Shown piece after piece: positions 28,930-42,518 of a DNA stretch of 64,000 bases (the first letter of the stretch is position 1; every line of letters begins with the position of its first letter). The notes below the pieces were generated by a model. The model searched no databases. It saw nothing but the letters and a program-made list of their open reading frames with translations, and was not told where the DNA came from. The stretch is from Cyprinodon diabolis. Taxonomy: Eukaryota > Chordata > Actinopteri > Cyprinodontiformes > Cyprinodontidae. Both the position numbers and the translations under genes were made by a program. The DNA is taken from the NCBI GenBank assembly GCA_030533445.1, contig CM060065.1, positions 48,733,964-48,797,963 of the forward strand, given 5' to 3'.

Positions 28930-30303
28930 AGGAAGACACAGAAAGGCAGCAGTGGAACTGAGGGTTACGTCTTCAACTAGGAGGTTTTGGGTTTATTCTC
29001 CATGTAACCTAGAGATCTCTGCAAGAGGATTGAGATTATTACAGGTGATAAGTTCATGTAATTTTACTAAATGATATCAGTGGTCTGCCTTATTTAAAAA
29101 AAGGGTCCTGAAAGAAACGAAGAACGTGAAATTATTTGAAATCGCAGGCAGAATATAAACCAGACTCGACCCAAAAGGACTGCTTATTTTGGAGATTTGT
29201 TTTTGTCGTTATGATGACCTCTTGCAGCATATGGACGCTCTATGATTTCCTTGAAATAACAAACGATATTTATTGGACTTGTGTGTATATTTATCGTGCT
29301 TGTAAATTATGTTTTCGGATCCGTTCCTTTCTGAATGTTATATGTATCGTTTTGCCCACAGTTGATGAGAAAACTGCAGGGAGCCTCTTGTGCGTGTTAA
29401 TCTCTTTTATCCTGTTTTGTTTTCTTTTTCTTTATTGTCTATGTTCTTGTTGATTTCATACTTTCCAGAAAAAAAGCACTTTGGAGTAAATGAAAATATT
29501 AACAGCGGGTGTTTTGAAACCGATTCCTTCCCTGCTTCCATACTACAGCTCTGGTTTGATATTATGAATTTGTATTTTTATTTTTAAGAAAATCAAACGC
29601 CAAGTATTGCATTTCTTGTAGTTTTTTTTTCTTTTTTACAGAAACTGCTCTGTTTTCTTTTTTTACAAAAATAATCTCACACTTTAATTTATCCATTTTG
29701 ATTTAAAAAAAAATATTTTTTTTGTACCACACTGTGCAGATATGAGTTTATTTGCCTTCTAGAATGATCTTAAAACCTCCAGATTCGTTGGATTTGACAG
29801 ATTTTGTTCAGTTTACAACTCTTTGTTTGAGACGCTAAAGCTAAAGATGGTGATGCGGGGAGAGGCTGACTTTCAGGCAGCTGTCTAATGCTTTTGTACG
29901 GGCTTCATATTCAGACCTTGCATCCCGTCGTAGTTCATTTCACACTCAGACAAGCAGTGAAAGCAGGAGATTATTGATGATTACATTACCAAATAATATA
30001 GTTTCCAGGAATGTTTTTTAAATAATTTTATTTCTGTATTGGCTGTCTCAGAGATTTTTGAAGAGCACTTGGTTTGTGCACACACCTTACCAGGCCGACA
30101 CTAAAAGACTTGATGGGAAGTCCTGCTTTTACATGAGTCACTCACTTGCACAACCTGACCACTGCAGGGTACACTGCTCCTTTCAGAGGGTACGAATGTC
30201 TGTGTTTCCTTGTGTTTGCTTCTATTTTTTTTTGCTGTTTATTTGTTTTTTTGACAACCACTCTAATGTACTGTGAAAGTTAACATATTGGTACCTTATT
30301 AAA
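28930..30303 (+). other. nr2f1b: nr2f1b 3' UTR (extent inferred)
   Basis: The sequence past the stop is transposon-free and T-rich, consistent with a 3' UTR. A polyadenylation-type ATTAAA lies at 30298-30303. The true end may be elsewhere, since NR2F1 transcripts tend to have long 3' UTRs. Confidence 0.4.
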
Positions 30304-31121
30304 TTATAACTCAAGATTTATACATAAAGCCTACTTTGTTTATTTCACTTTGTGTTGATCTGATCATGTTTATGAGGGCAGCCTCTGCCAAGTAGCTCAA
30401 AATATTCCAAGTCATATTGTGACTTCCACCTTAAGTTAATACCTGTTTTCACAGAATCTTTCAAAAAATTTCCTGGATCCAGACGGTGTTTCGCATCATC
30501 ACCACATTTTAATGGAATGGTCCTTGGACTGGGGTGAACCTTTGATTAAAAAAAAAAAAAAAATCATTAAAGTATGTTCATAACTTCAAATTATCCTGTA
30601 TCCTACACAGACAGACAGACAGAGACACAAACTCCCCAAAACATTACCTCCTTGGCGGAGGTAAAAAGGGGAGGGGGCTGTTCTGGAGCCAGTTTATGTC
30701 TGTAATTTTGGCCCTTCGTTGGAGGTTTTAGTCAAACTAATTTATCCCACTGACAGTGACAGCTGCAGTTTGATGTCATGATGGGCAGATCCTCTGCAGG
30801 AGACAGAGTGACCAACATTAAAGTGGCTTTTATCAGGCTCTCATTTGCAGTCTGATAATACACTCATTAAAATGTCATTCATTTTATATAAAAATAGCTA
30901 ATATTTGACATTAAATATTTAAAATGTTATACATCGCTTAAATTAGCAAGTTAATATCTCTTTAAATCAATTTTTCAGCAATAAAAATAAATATTTTTTG
31001 CCATTTCTTAGCTGCAAGTAATTGTAGCTGCATGTATACAGTTTACATGAACACATTTTTATCATTTCCTCCACATTAAAAAGAAAAATATGGGCCCTAT
31101 ATCTTTTTCTCTGTAGGGAAA

Positions 31122-31223
<102 letters not shown>

Positions 31224-31261
31224 TGATGGGGAGTAACTTTGGAGCAAAAAGAGAACAAAAA

Positions 31262-31280
31262 ATATATGTATGTATATCTG

Positions 31281-31314
<34 letters not shown>

Positions 31315-31378
31315 TAAAAATTTTAATATAAACTAAATATAGTTTATATAAAACTAAAAAACTTAGTTTATATATGTA

Positions 31379-31412
<34 letters not shown>

Positions 31413-31480
31413 GCCTACATATATACTTAAAAATCTAAATATAAACTAAATAACTTAGTTTATATATATGTATATAAATA
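31262..31480. repeat. AT-rich palindromic units, 3' copies
   Basis: The intron-2 unit recurs here: ATATAAACTAAATATAGTTT near 31327, and a shorter AAATATAAACTAAATAACTT near 31436, with (TG)n and (TA)n runs between them. Confidence 0.8.
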
Positions 31481-33022
31481 ATGGAGATGTAGAGAAACTT
31501 TGGAGAAAAAAAAAGAGTAAAACCATCTTGGTGTCTGCGGTGGCAGATTGAAGAAGACAGAGAGGATTAAGGCAGTTTCTTTCCTTCATAGTGGACAGAG
31601 AGCTAATGAGGGGCCCCTGACTGCTCTGTCACTACCGTTTACCCGCAGGAGGATGAAGCCGGCCGCTCCACGGCCCCTGGCTGCTCTGGGCCAAAAGGCC
31701 AACATGAAACAATGGAGCATTTTTCCCACACACCTACAGGTCCGATATAAACCTCCTGAAGAGGGAGCGGAGCTGGAAGAAGCAACCAGAAAGCAGGAGC
31801 CGCTCTGCTCACCCATTTATGGATCAATCACCGACACAGATTTCCAGTTTAAAAAACCCACCGACCATTCATCTGTTTTAGAAAATAAGCAGTAAATATT
31901 GCCGACCGTTTAAAAGTTTTAATAATAATAATGAAAAATGTTATTCTTTGCAGGCAAGAATAACAGTTGCCTGTAAACCAAATGTTACGCTTTATGTAAC
32001 ATTTGGTTTATTTTGCTTTCCAAGAATTACGGCGGATTTTACTTCTTTACAGAAACTGCAATTTAATTTATTTAGATCAATACATTATTTCGGTTATTTT
32101 CTTTCTATTATTTTTATATAAACCCAGTTCAGGCCCAGGCTGCAGGCGGATTAAACTGAAATTAAACACAAATATTCAGTGTTGGATGCTGCAAAGTTTA
32201 TTTTATTTTTTAAATTCCACTGTCAGACTGGAGCCCAGTGATGTTTAATCTTTAATTATTGTAGGCAACAAAAGAATTTCTGGTGCTTTAAATGATAACT
32301 TTTTAAGATCTGTGTAAATCTAAAAATAAAAGTGAAAAGATAAACTGCCGACACATAAATGAATCTTTTAAATCTACCAAATGTACGACCTCCCCATTTG
32401 TGTCTCAGCGATTAAACAATAAAAGTATTCCTTTTATTTTTTAACATTAAAAACAATAAATTTTAATGGAAAAAAGATTCCCTGGTTCTGTTAAAAAATT
32501 TAACTCGTTTAATTTTGCTTTAAAAAGTAGAGCAGATGCAAATACGCCAACATTACGAAGAAACTGCGAGTGAATATTTCTGATAATTTTTTTTTCCAAC
32601 TCTCAGCAATGTTGTTTAAACCCTCTGAAATACAGAAAAGTGTGCAATAACTTTAAAAGAACAAACAAAACAAACAATAAATGTTCAAAGATTAAAATCC
32701 AAACAATACAACTTCTGTTTTGCTTTTGAAACTCTAATGAAATTATGTTTTATCTGTAATGTGATATTATGATCCTGGGGAGACTAGTAGTCAATGCTGT
32801 GGAAAATTATAGGGGTCCAAATAAAAAGAACTCTCCACAAGTTAATTATTTTAAACACTTTTATAGCACTTTTCCTTAAATGTTCCATTAAACATCCTGT
32901 GTTTTTTTTTTTCCATTTTCTTACTCTACTTTCACCTTAGTTGTGCCAAAACAAGAAAAAAAATCACTTTGGATAAACCTAGGTCTTTGATTAATCTCTA
33001 TCTCACTTTTTCTATCTTTAAC

Positions 33023-33070
<48 letters not shown>
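33023..33070. repeat. (TA)n microsatellite
   Basis: A run of TA repeats with two interruptions. Confidence 0.95.
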
Positions 33071-33073
<3 letters not shown>

Positions 33074-33524
33074 AAAAACCTCTAAAGAGGCCTTTTTTTT
33101 CTGGCAACTACCATGGCCATAAGTATCCTTATCCACTTTGTGGGGAAAGGGTGTGCGGGGTTACAGCAAACTGCAGTATGGGTGAAATCCCAAATTAAAA
33201 AAATATAGAATATTCCAAATAAACATTTTCAAAAAAATTTTAAAATAATAATAATAATATCAACAAAAATGAATTTTCGTCCTTCTGGCTACATATCGGT
33301 GCAGCCAAATATTTCTTCTGGTTTAGTTTTACTGGAACATCTGAATACACCAGTTCAATCATATTGTCTTTAAAAAAAAGCAAATTTTATTTTATACCAT
33401 ATTGTTTTGTTTTTCTATATTTGAAACCTGATATATTTGTGGCTTATTGAATAAACCCATTGACTCTGAACCCAACAGTCCAACCGATATTTGTTCTTTA
33501 AAGTCTGTGCCTGTGAAGAAGGCG

Positions 33525-33600
33525 TGGCAAGGTCAGTTTATTGGTATAATGCGTTTCAGTAAAGGAAGAATTCAAAGTGCTTTACATGATGATAAGTAAG
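33525..33600 (-). mobile_element. LINE 3'-end fragment
   Basis: GGCAAGGTCAGTTTATTGGT and TTCAAAGTGCTTTACATGAT match, in reverse, a very common 3' end of fish L2-type LINEs. Confidence 0.6.
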
Positions 33601-35890
33601 AAGTGAAAAATAAAATAAAGATAAGGTTTCATTGAATGGATGTTAATCTGCAGGCCTACAGGTGAACCAGAAGGACTTATTATACCTAGAAGAGACTTTA
33701 TTTGTCCTTTTTAGAATCAGAGAATCAGGTTCACAGTGAATAATCACTCAATAGATGTGAAAGATTAGAAACATTTCTATGAAAATGAGAGTCATATTGA
33801 TTTCAAGGTTGGAATTAATTACATCCATAAGGTTTCTGCAGAGATCATCCGAACCTGGTGCTGGTGGACGGACACATAAAGTCCCCCGGTGTATTTCTTT
33901 TCCTTGTCCACCCATCGCCCCTATAATCACATCCTCTGTCTCAGACAGTTACCCTTCCACTCGCCTAGCTTCTCAGAACCTCTTGAGGTTCTCCCAGACT
34001 GTTTCAGTGACCCATGACCTTCCTGCCCCTTCACCTGACACCAGCTAAGATAAACAGGGAACACGTCATCAAGCACCTCCCTTCCTTAAAATCATTTACA
34101 AGTCCATCTTCCACCGGTGTCAAATTTTCTCTGACAAAAATTCCTCATGTGCTATTTTTTTTTTCTCTCACTTTGAAAAATGCTAATTTACACCCAGAGA
34201 GGTGAGACTGCAGCACCACGCCTCAGTGAGCCCATCTGATGCTCACAAAGAGTAAGACTTAAAAACAGGCAATATTGGAGGAAGCCTGTCTGCTGAGGAG
34301 CCCCCTCTTTGCAAAACATTTCAACGACAGAGGAAAAAACCCACAGCAATCAACTCAAGGACTGTATAAAGAAGGAGCCGGCGTTGCTAAGAGACAGATG
34401 CAGAATAACCTCCACCAGAAACCTGACCATGACCCTTCCTCCGCCTCCTCCGCCTCCCAAACAGCCTCTGCCTCTCCCACCCAATTACTACAGAACATTA
34501 AAGAGCACCTCTGCCACATTAAATCTGAATGCCAAGGAGAAAAAAAGAAAGCGGGGGGAGGTGTTAAATGAGGACACTGCAAGGTACATTTTGCAATATT
34601 TGTGTAAGTGAGAAAATTGTTTCCCTTTAAAAAAATTTTTTTTGGTTTGTTTTTTTAGCAGGACTGCAGGACGGCTGCTGGTGTGTTTCTTCCAGGCTGA
34701 GGGGACAGGCGGTGTTTGGGACGGAGGCAGGGATGGGGGGTGGGTGGGCAGAGGGAATCTGTCAGATGAATGAGAAGATGAAGATTTGACAGAGAGGTGA
34801 CAGAGAGTTCAGCTCATACAAGGCCTGTCGATTAGTGCGTGTGTGGCTGACAGGTGGAATCCCAGGGGCGCGTCTGTCACTGCAGCTTGCTGCCAGGCCC
34901 AGGCCACTCCTGCATCACCAACACCAACAAAACCACCGCCAAAGCCACCAATGGGCGGGGATTCGCTGCAGACGTCGCAGCTCTTCATTGGCTCTACCCG
35001 GGCGACCAACCAGAGCCTAGATTAAAGCTTTATTGTGCACAGAAACCAGGGCGAAAGTCATGTTAATCCCTCGCTAATACATCGTTGTCAGTGATCTGTT
35101 TCTACAGTGCTATTCAAACAAGCCTGCAGAAGCAGGCATACATCTAACCAAGGGCAATGTGGAGTTCTGAACTCAAATGTTTGAAATATTTATTTAGCTG
35201 TTTTTTGACTCATTGCACCAGCAGACTGGACACTGAGATGGATGGGGGTTAAATGGCTGCTGCTGCTGTTAACAGCTCCAATAAGAAAGCTAAAGCCTTT
35301 TTATTGAAGGAGGGGACAAAGGGGAAAGGAAGCCAAGGTGAAAAATTAACTATGGTGAAAACAAACATGAATACTGCACATGGTGGATTATCAGAAGATC
35401 TCACCAACATACAAACCACCAAATACCAATAAACACATACAGCAAAGAAAGTATCTGCAAACAAAAGCATGCCAACAACATAATGCTACCACCACCATGT
35501 TTAGTAATTGGTGTTCACTGCCTTTCCATTGACAGAAATTAGTTAACGATCGCTTGTATCTGTGTTGCTGTGCTGGAAAAGCTGCCTGTCCAAGTTGGAG
35601 CCCAACTCTGACCTATTGTATGTTGAGGAAATACCCAAACCCATCCATCTCCCAAACATGCAAGAGGGAATACGAATGTCATTCAAACATTGGTTCATAC
35701 TAATCTGGTTTGGTTTAACAACGATCTGCAGACCTTTTAATTAAAAAAGTTAATTGTCACAATCAACCAGTTCCCAAAGATGTGTAGAAATAGAAATATA
35801 ATAATGCATATTCTTAATTATGGATGGACAACATTATTGTTTTATTTAAGGAATAATGCCTGATTTTACACTAAAGAAAATTAGAAAACC
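33601..35890. other. non-coding, no gene recognised
   Basis: No gene. About 34430-34500 is proline/serine-like low complexity (CCTCCGCC repeats). About 34810-35100 is the best candidate regulatory block. Confidence 0.35.
34810..35100. promoter_or_regulatory. candidate regulatory block
   Basis: A non-repetitive, GC-balanced segment with CATTGGCTCTACCCGG, TAGATTAAAGCTTTATTGTG and GTCATGTTAATCCC words, in an otherwise AT-rich flank of nr2f1b. Short open frames in all directions show no protein family. Regulatory status is inferred from composition only. Confidence 0.25.
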
Positions 35891-36735
35891 TTTATGTTAG
35901 TCCAGGGCCCTTCGACGTTTTCGAGGCCAAGGACCCAGAAACTGATGGCGAGATGGAGCAGGGACCCCCTAAATATTTATATCGTATGAAATTGTGTTCT
36001 ATCAAACTGGTCCTATAGTCACTCCTGTTGAACCCCCTGTTGAAGACCTCTGCTTTAGTCTATTTATATGGTTTGTATAAACACTTATTTTTGATAAACG
36101 TCATGCTTTCTGTGTGCTGCAAGAGTATCAAACTTTCTTTTTCAAACAATCTTGAGAGTGCTGATAGTGGTTCCTGTTTTATGCTCTCTTTTCTGGAGCC
36201 CTGTTCCTTTCTTGGCTCAAGTGGAGACAGCAGCTTTAGCTTTTCGTGGTGTTCCTGTTATCCTGACCTGTTCTGCCTCTCAACCACTGGACTTGCCTGT
36301 TCCCATCTGAAGGTTCTGCCTGAACTGTCTGTTGGACTCCTTGAACCCTGAAACAGCCTGTTCCTGTTCTGATCTGTATCCCTGACCTGGCTCGGAGTCA
36401 TGCATGTCCTCCAGGACTGCAGCATTGGGGACACTCTGGGCGGCACCCGTCCCATCTAGTTGGCAGCCCTCCGGCGGGATCCTACGACGTTAAATAGAGA
36501 TGGACTGAACTGATAAACCAGGCAAGTGACTCACATGGATAATTATCTTCCGTCAGAGCTTCCAGTCATGGGCGGTGCCCCGCACTAGTCGCAGTCACTG
36601 CAGATCTGCAGTTCCTCTTTAGATTTTAAATAAATGCTTCGAAGTTTCCCACTGTCTGTCTCGCCTGAATACTGGGCCCTATGTTCTGAGCTTATTACAG
36701 CTTTAGATCTGGGAACCTGATTTAGTTTCTGGGGA
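35891..36735 (+). repeat. unclassified repeat, possibly LTR-derived
   Basis: The stretch is C/T-rich. A TTTTAAATAAATGC polyadenylation-like word near 36627 is followed by CTGTCTGTCTCGCC and an end-like CTTATTACA near 36700, which resembles the 3' part of an LTR. No matching left end or duplication was found. Confidence 0.25.
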
Positions 36736-37409
36736 ACCTTTTCTGTGTTGATTTGGACACATGTTATGAATCATTATGCTTTTAAAAAACCATATGACGA
36801 GCCTTTTTCAGTTTGTTGGGTGACTTTACCTAATCTTTATTTAAAACGTCCTGCCATTCTAATGATGTCATGTTTCATATAAGGTTCAACCATAGTGAAG
36901 TTGATTGTCCCTCTAGAGGGGAGACAGACCCACAGGATTGTAGGACCACCTCTTTACTTAACAGTAGATGTTATTTTTTAACTATAGAGTATTCCTGATT
37001 GAAAATACTAAATACCATGGTATGGTATTCGCCCTCTAGGTAGCGCTGTATGTTTTCCAAAAGGACCAAGACATATTTGGGGTTTGGAATCAACAAAGCC
37101 CAATAACAATGCACTTAGGCTGCAAAGGAGAGGAAACTTGGCCACTAAAATTTGAATGATGTGATGATGTTGACCCCAAAATGTATCATAACAGCACATC
37201 AGCAGGTTTGTGCTGGTGTGCATTTTGTATGTCCTTAAACCACCTTTAAATTCCAATCCCTTGTTTGTCTATAGGCTTTTAACTGACTTCAAATTAAACA
37301 TTTTACAGAAATATGTATTTGCAGATAGAAAGCTAGTAAAAAAAAAAAAACATCTTCACCAAACCATGGCAGAAGATTTTATAAGTAAACTAGTCATCCT
37401 TACTTTACA
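36736..37409. other. non-coding, no feature seen
   Basis: Nothing recognisable beyond an A run near 37338. Confidence 0.4.
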
Positions 37410-37691
37410 CACTCCAAAAAAAATCTAAAAATAAGTAAAAATTTCTTAAATTAAGTGTTAATTTGAGTAGGTAAATGAGATAGTTTGCCAATGGAATGAG
37501 TAATTTTACACTTAAAATAAGATTATAGATATTTTGCACTTGAAATAAGACAATGCAATTGTGTTTTCTTATTTTAAGTTTAAATTGTCTTGTTCCATTG
37601 GCAAAATGTCTCTTTTACCTCCTCAATTCAAGAACAAATGCACTTATTTTAAGAAAAAAATGACTTATCTAGATTTAGACTTTTTGCAGTG
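37410..37691 (-). mobile_element. CACTG-ended foldback MITE, copy E
   Basis: Inverted relative to copies A-D. The ends are CACTCCAAAAAA (one substitution) and TTTTTGCAGTG, with CA duplicated at 37408-37409 and 37692-37693. Confidence 0.85.
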
Positions 37692-39550
37692 CAGAAGCAG
37701 CATCCCAAATAGATTAGCATCTCCTTGTGAAAGCTGTTACTGCCCAGCAGAACATTTGTTGCCTTATGCGCTCCTAAACGTAACTGCTAAAATCTGTCCT
37801 GGATGTTAATCTAATTTAATTTCCCTAAATTTTCTTTTGTATCTATTTATTTGGTAGAATATTTCTTTACAGATAGCCTTCGCCTAAAAGTTGTCTTTGT
37901 TTCTTTGACAATAAAATGACAAAATGAAAATGGTTTTGGATGTGTTTTTTTTAAACTTAATTTAATTACAAGAGACATCTGACAAACTTTAATGAAAAGT
38001 TCAATCATTTACCACCCTGTCTAGATCTCTTGTCACCATATAAAATGTTTCTAGATTCACCACTGATGCACCTGAAAACATCAAGAACTGGTGAGGAATT
38101 CATTATATAAACCAAAGCATTTAATCTATAGTCATGGAAAAATGATTAGACCAACCTTGTTTTTGTTTGTTTTTAGTTCATTGAATTCTTAAAGTAATAT
38201 TGCCTACCTTTAAAACAAGATACTTAAAAAAAAAAAAAAACAATTACCATTTGCGTATGTAAACTCTTTGCAGTTCAATCCCACATTTCCTGTGGATCCT
38301 CCATGCAGGCCTCATTTTTGAAAGCTTAAGTTTTTGACGGATAGGACTGACTTGATTGCTGATTTCTTTGAACAGCCATGGTATGGAAGAAATTTCATCT
38401 TCGGATTTAAGAAATTATTTCGTAAAGTTTCTTAGAATTATTTATTTTAAATAAGTTTTTACCTTACCCATAGAAGACATTTATTACTGTAAAGGGTTCA
38501 GGAGCATTTGGTTGTGTTTGTGATGGTAGGAAAGAGCTTCTACTATCAGGAAGCAAACAGAAGATATGAAGAAGACACATCAACTTTATAGTTGATATAA
38601 GGATTATATCTCAATATATCACGATCTACTCTAATGAAATATTTTACAACCTTTAATGTTTTAAAGTGATTATGTGTCACAAATTTCAAAGGTTTTAAAT
38701 CTAAAGTACAAAAAAGCCTATTAATTATTTCTTAATTAACTTCATATTACATTCTGGGATATTTATAAACAAGCTTAAGTTAAAATGTTTTATTCTTTGA
38801 GGGAAAAAAAGCCTTGTGATTTAAAAACTTTAGCCTATAACACATTTTTCTATTACAAAAACAAATCTTTCTGTCTGTCTTACCAAAGATCTGCAATAAA
38901 GGTAAATGAACTTGCAAAAAATCAATTAAACATTTAGCCTTTAATTGACAAGAAGAGACAAGTAACAAAAATACCAATGCTTAATTTCTGTTTTTTTTTA
39001 CCTTACTTATAAATCACTATAAATATTCTATCTATTAGAAAACTTTTTACTTCTACTACTTACATTATTATGCAATTATCACTACTTTCTTCTCTTTTAA
39101 AAAAAAAAATAGACTCGTTAGTTTTGATTCATTTTAGCTCATTATGGACTGTTGGTATTTAAGAAAAATAAAAACCATCAAAATAATTTGTTTCATCCAG
39201 ACATTTGTTTTTGTGGTTGGACTCGGTACTGCACCAAATTGTTGTTTGTCACATATCGAAATAAATAGTTTTTCAAGATGGTGCAAAGTTCAACTTGACA
39301 ATGTTACAATTAGTTATAGAACTAAGAAAATGAAGCATAAGGAAATTATCATCCAGAGCTGTAGAAAAATGTTCCTTTAATAAGGTAATCCAGTAACCAG
39401 TGCAAAGTTTAAAGCATCTTTCCTTAACATTTTATCCCACTTTACTTTTATACTTTAAGTAGTTTTAAAAATTGCACAGTTACACTTTTACTTGAAAAGC
39501 TTTAGTTGATAATTTAACTTCTAAAAAAGTGCTTTTAAACAGTAGGATTT
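37692..39550. other. AT-rich non-coding
   Basis: No gene. ATAGTCATGGAAAAATGATT near 38131, followed by AGACCAACCTTG, resembles a Tc1-like terminal repeat fragment. The remainder is unremarkable. Confidence 0.4.
38129..38170 (+). mobile_element. Tc1-like terminal fragment
   Basis: Short match to the GGAAAAA.TATTAGACCA type of fish Tc1 ends. No partner end is visible. Confidence 0.4.
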
Positions 39551-39574
39551 AGGAAGGAAGGAAGGAAGGAAGGA

Positions 39575-39657
<83 letters not shown>
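39551..39657 (+). repeat. (GGAA)n(GAAA)n microsatellite
   Basis: About six GGAA units pass into about 20 GAAA units, a purine-only tract of roughly 107 bp. Confidence 0.95.
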
Positions 39658-39658
<1 letters not shown>

Positions 39659-40984
39659 CGATTTACCTCACTAGTTCTGCTTTCTTTATTCATTTTTATC
39701 CATAAAACCTCTTCAACTTAGCAGTGTGGCTACCAGACCCCATGAAAACACACAAGCATACATTTAGAGAAGTCGTGCCGACACAGACAATGGACACGGC
39801 ACACAGTGGAGCCATGCAGTCTATGAACACATTAGATGAGACGCACACAAGTGTGTAACAGAGCAGAAAGACAGCAGCGGAGACTGGCGGAGCAAAGGGA
39901 GGCTCTCCACGGAGGTGAGTCTTTATCTTGACAGTGTTAGCAAACAGATAATTATGTGTCTCATGATCCAGATGGAAAGGCTTATTCCTAAAGGCTAGTA
40001 CTCACATATGTTTGATTCTACAGATTCTTAATTGTGACAAAATGTCTGTATAAGACCTGAAGTATTATTACATTCTTTATATTTGTGATGTTGGTTGTGT
40101 TTAAAGGTGCTTAAACAAGTTATGTGACTTTCAAATGTATTTTCAGTAGCTCATTCCGGTTGCATCTGTTTTCCTGAATCATTACCCATCCTGTTGAAGT
40201 ATTATTTTTTATTATTTTGTATTTTATGTCTCGTTCTCTCTCATTTAGTTAAATAAAGCCCTTCTGTGTATATTTTCCTTAATGCCAACTGACTGGAGAT
40301 ATAATACTGTACTTGTGCACAGGGTGTAAACAAGGAAGTAATGCGGTTCAGCAAGTTAACACCTCCCTGCGAAGTTGTGAATAAAAATAGAAGAAATTAA
40401 AATAATTTGGAAAAAGTCTGGGATCCAGTGTGAAACAATGCAAAGAAATATTTGATTGAATACGGTTAGAACATTGGTGTTCACTGAAGCTGAGCCTCAA
40501 TCCTGCAACCATCAATATCTACAACAACTGACTTGTTAATCACCTTTGGGATTAATAAAATATTTCTGTATTAAAATTGAATTACATTGATACTTGTGAT
40601 AGCAATGCTATTGCCCATTGAGCCCAGTGATGGAATTATATCAAGGCTCAAAAATGAATATCTACACACCTTCAGGATGGATACTGGGTGTAAATAACCC
40701 TATTTTATCATAATAAAATGGGTTTGGGTCTTTTTTGTTTTGGCATATGATCTGAATATTCCCCTTTAAGACCATTGTGAGACAAACACAAAAGAGAAGT
40801 TTGAGTATTTTATTGGTACACATTGCACACATAGGACACAGGCACATCCAGAACAAGGTCTTTGAAAAAAAAAGCTGATTAGTCTGTGACTTCCTCTGGA
40901 TAGCATTAAGTTGGTGTCAGATAACAATGTAAAAAAAAAAAGCTTTTGATCAGGAAATTTAAATAATTTAAAATTTAAATCCCA
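39658..40984. other. non-coding, no gene recognised
   Basis: No supported coding sequence or repeat family. Confidence 0.4.
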
Positions 40985-41575
40985 TACTAACAGGTTTTTA
41001 GAAATTCATTCTTTCCTCTCCGGAATATTGCAATAATTAGAAATACCTTGTCCAGGGTCGATGCTGTTTGTTTCTTAAAGGCTGGACTGTTTTATTTCTT
41101 TACTATCAGGAAGTCCAGAAACTGTAGTTAAAAGCCTTCAAATGATCCAAAATGCTGCAGCCAGAGTTCTGATTACAATTAAGAGAGATCATATTTCACT
41201 ATCCAGGGGCGACAGTGGCGTTGGATGTAGGAGTTTGCCCTGAAATTGAAGGATTGACGGTTCAAGCCTCGAGTCCGACTTTCAGTGTCGTTGTGTCCTT
41301 GGGCAAGACATTTCACCTGCATTGTCTACTGATGGTGGTCAGAGGGCCCGGTGGCGCCAGTGTACGGCAGCCCTGCTTCTGTCAGTGAGCCCCAGGGCAG
41401 CTGTGGCTACAATGTAGCTTGCCACCATCAGTGTGTGCGTGAATGGGTGAATGAATGTAGTGTAAAGAGCTTTGGTCAAGTCTGCTGACTTGAATAAAGG
41501 AGCTATATAAGTACATGCCATTTACCATTTATCCTTCATTGGCTTCCTGTTTAAAGAGGAGCAGAAAGAGAAGCA
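40985..41575 (+). pseudogene. L2-type LINE C-terminal fragment split by a SINE
   Basis: Left part: CCGGAATATTGCAATAATTA, TTGTCCAGGG and, nearer the break, CAAAATGCTGCAGCCAGAGT (the Q-N-A-A-A-R-V block of LINE C-termini). After the SINE the host resumes with CTTCATTGGCTTCCTGT (H-W-L-P-type block). The same LINE region recurs near 56805-56900. Many frameshifts. Confidence 0.7.
41206..41526 (+). mobile_element. tRNA-derived SINE
   Basis: The head GGGGCGACAGTGGCGTTGG carries an A-box-like region, and GACGGTTCAAGCCTC is a good B box at about 41258-41272, spaced as in RNA polymerase III promoters. The body has CCTTGGGCAAGACA, and the tail GTGAATGGGTGAATGAATGT then AAAGGAGCTATATAAGTACA is the tail of a widespread fish SINE family. 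It is inserted in the LINE fragment. TATCC occurs on both sides as a possible short target duplication. Confidence 0.85.
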
Positions 41576-41660
41576 AACACAGGAGGGAGTCTTGAGGTGA
41601 GTTTTTACACAAACTCTGAGAGCAAGGAGACAGAGGAGCAGTGATGGAAGCAATAAGGAC

Positions 41661-42518
41661 TACTGTTGTGCCGATGCAATTTTCTGGCCCCCGATACCTA
41701 CACCCGATACCTGGCTGTGCAGTATTGGCCGATACCGATACCATCTGTTCGAAATTGATGTGTGTATATATGAAGAACTGCATACTGCTTGGATGTAAAA
41801 TAATTGCCATCATGGCTTTGTCAAGCTGCTGCCTACCTTTGGGAAGCAGGAAAAAGACTAATACTGTCAGGGTTAGGTTGAGGTTTGAGGACCCAAATGC
41901 AGAGGCTGAGAGGCAGAGGTGAGTTCTTGTTTTTTTAATGAACAAACACAGGTAACAGAGGCAGGAATCCAAAAATCCAACATGAAAAATGTAAAACAAA
42001 CCAGAAAAATGGAGACATAAGGGGAAAAGAATCATGAGGAGCCAGGGAAAGATGGGAAAAGACGAGGTAAGACGATGTAAGACGGAGTAGGACGAGGAAC
42101 CAGCACTGAGGAACTGCACGAGGAGAGTATTTATGGGAGACTGAACAAAGAGAGGACTAAGGAGCAGATTGGGAGCAGGTGTGAAGAGAGGGGTCTAGAA
42201 AGGAGCTAGGGAAAAGGAGACCAACACAAGAGGACAACAAATAAAATCCTTAGATATCAAATATATCCAGAAAACACAACAAAATAGGAATTAAACCAAT
42301 AAAACTAGAAAACATGAAGCAAAGTAAAACATAACAGAACCAAGACCGTGACAAAACAAAGTGAATCCAGTAGAACTTTTTACCTGGAATGTGTGACAAT
42401 AGTTGAATAAACTTGTGGCTCTCAAAATGGTATCTGTTTGTCAGTGCTCCCAATACCGACACCACCATTTTAGTGCTGGATCGGGCCCCCCCTCAATACT
42501 GGTATCTGTGCAACACTA
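41661..42518. mobile_element. hAT-like non-autonomous element, split by an LTR
   Basis: The ends TACTGTTGTGCCGATGC and GGTATCTGTGCAACACTA are imperfect inverted repeats. A perfect 8-bp duplication ATAAGGAC (41653-41660 and 42519-42526) supports hAT-type insertion. Without the LTR at 41865-42352 the body is about 370 bp, with repeated CCGATACC words and no coding content. Related copies lie at 50660-51250. Confidence 0.8.
41865..42352 (-). mobile_element. solo LTR inside the hAT-like element
   Basis: The ends are TGTCAGGGTTAGG...AGACCGTGACA; read in reverse it starts TGTCACGGTCTTGGTTCTGT. The uninterrupted hAT copy at 50888-51250 shows the empty site (reverse complement ACTAATACAAAGTGAA), while here the LTR splits ACTAATAC from AAACAAAGTGAA. 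That places the 5-bp duplication at AATAC with one lost base on the right. Confidence 0.85.

Noticed and set aside
29136..29587. Small frames downstream of the nr2f1b stop
   Set aside because: They lie in the T-rich 3' UTR and look like hydrophobic random translation.
31548..31895. 115-codon frame downstream of nr2f1b
   Set aside because: No recognisable domain, no splice or promoter support, and three overlapping frames of similar length on both strands.
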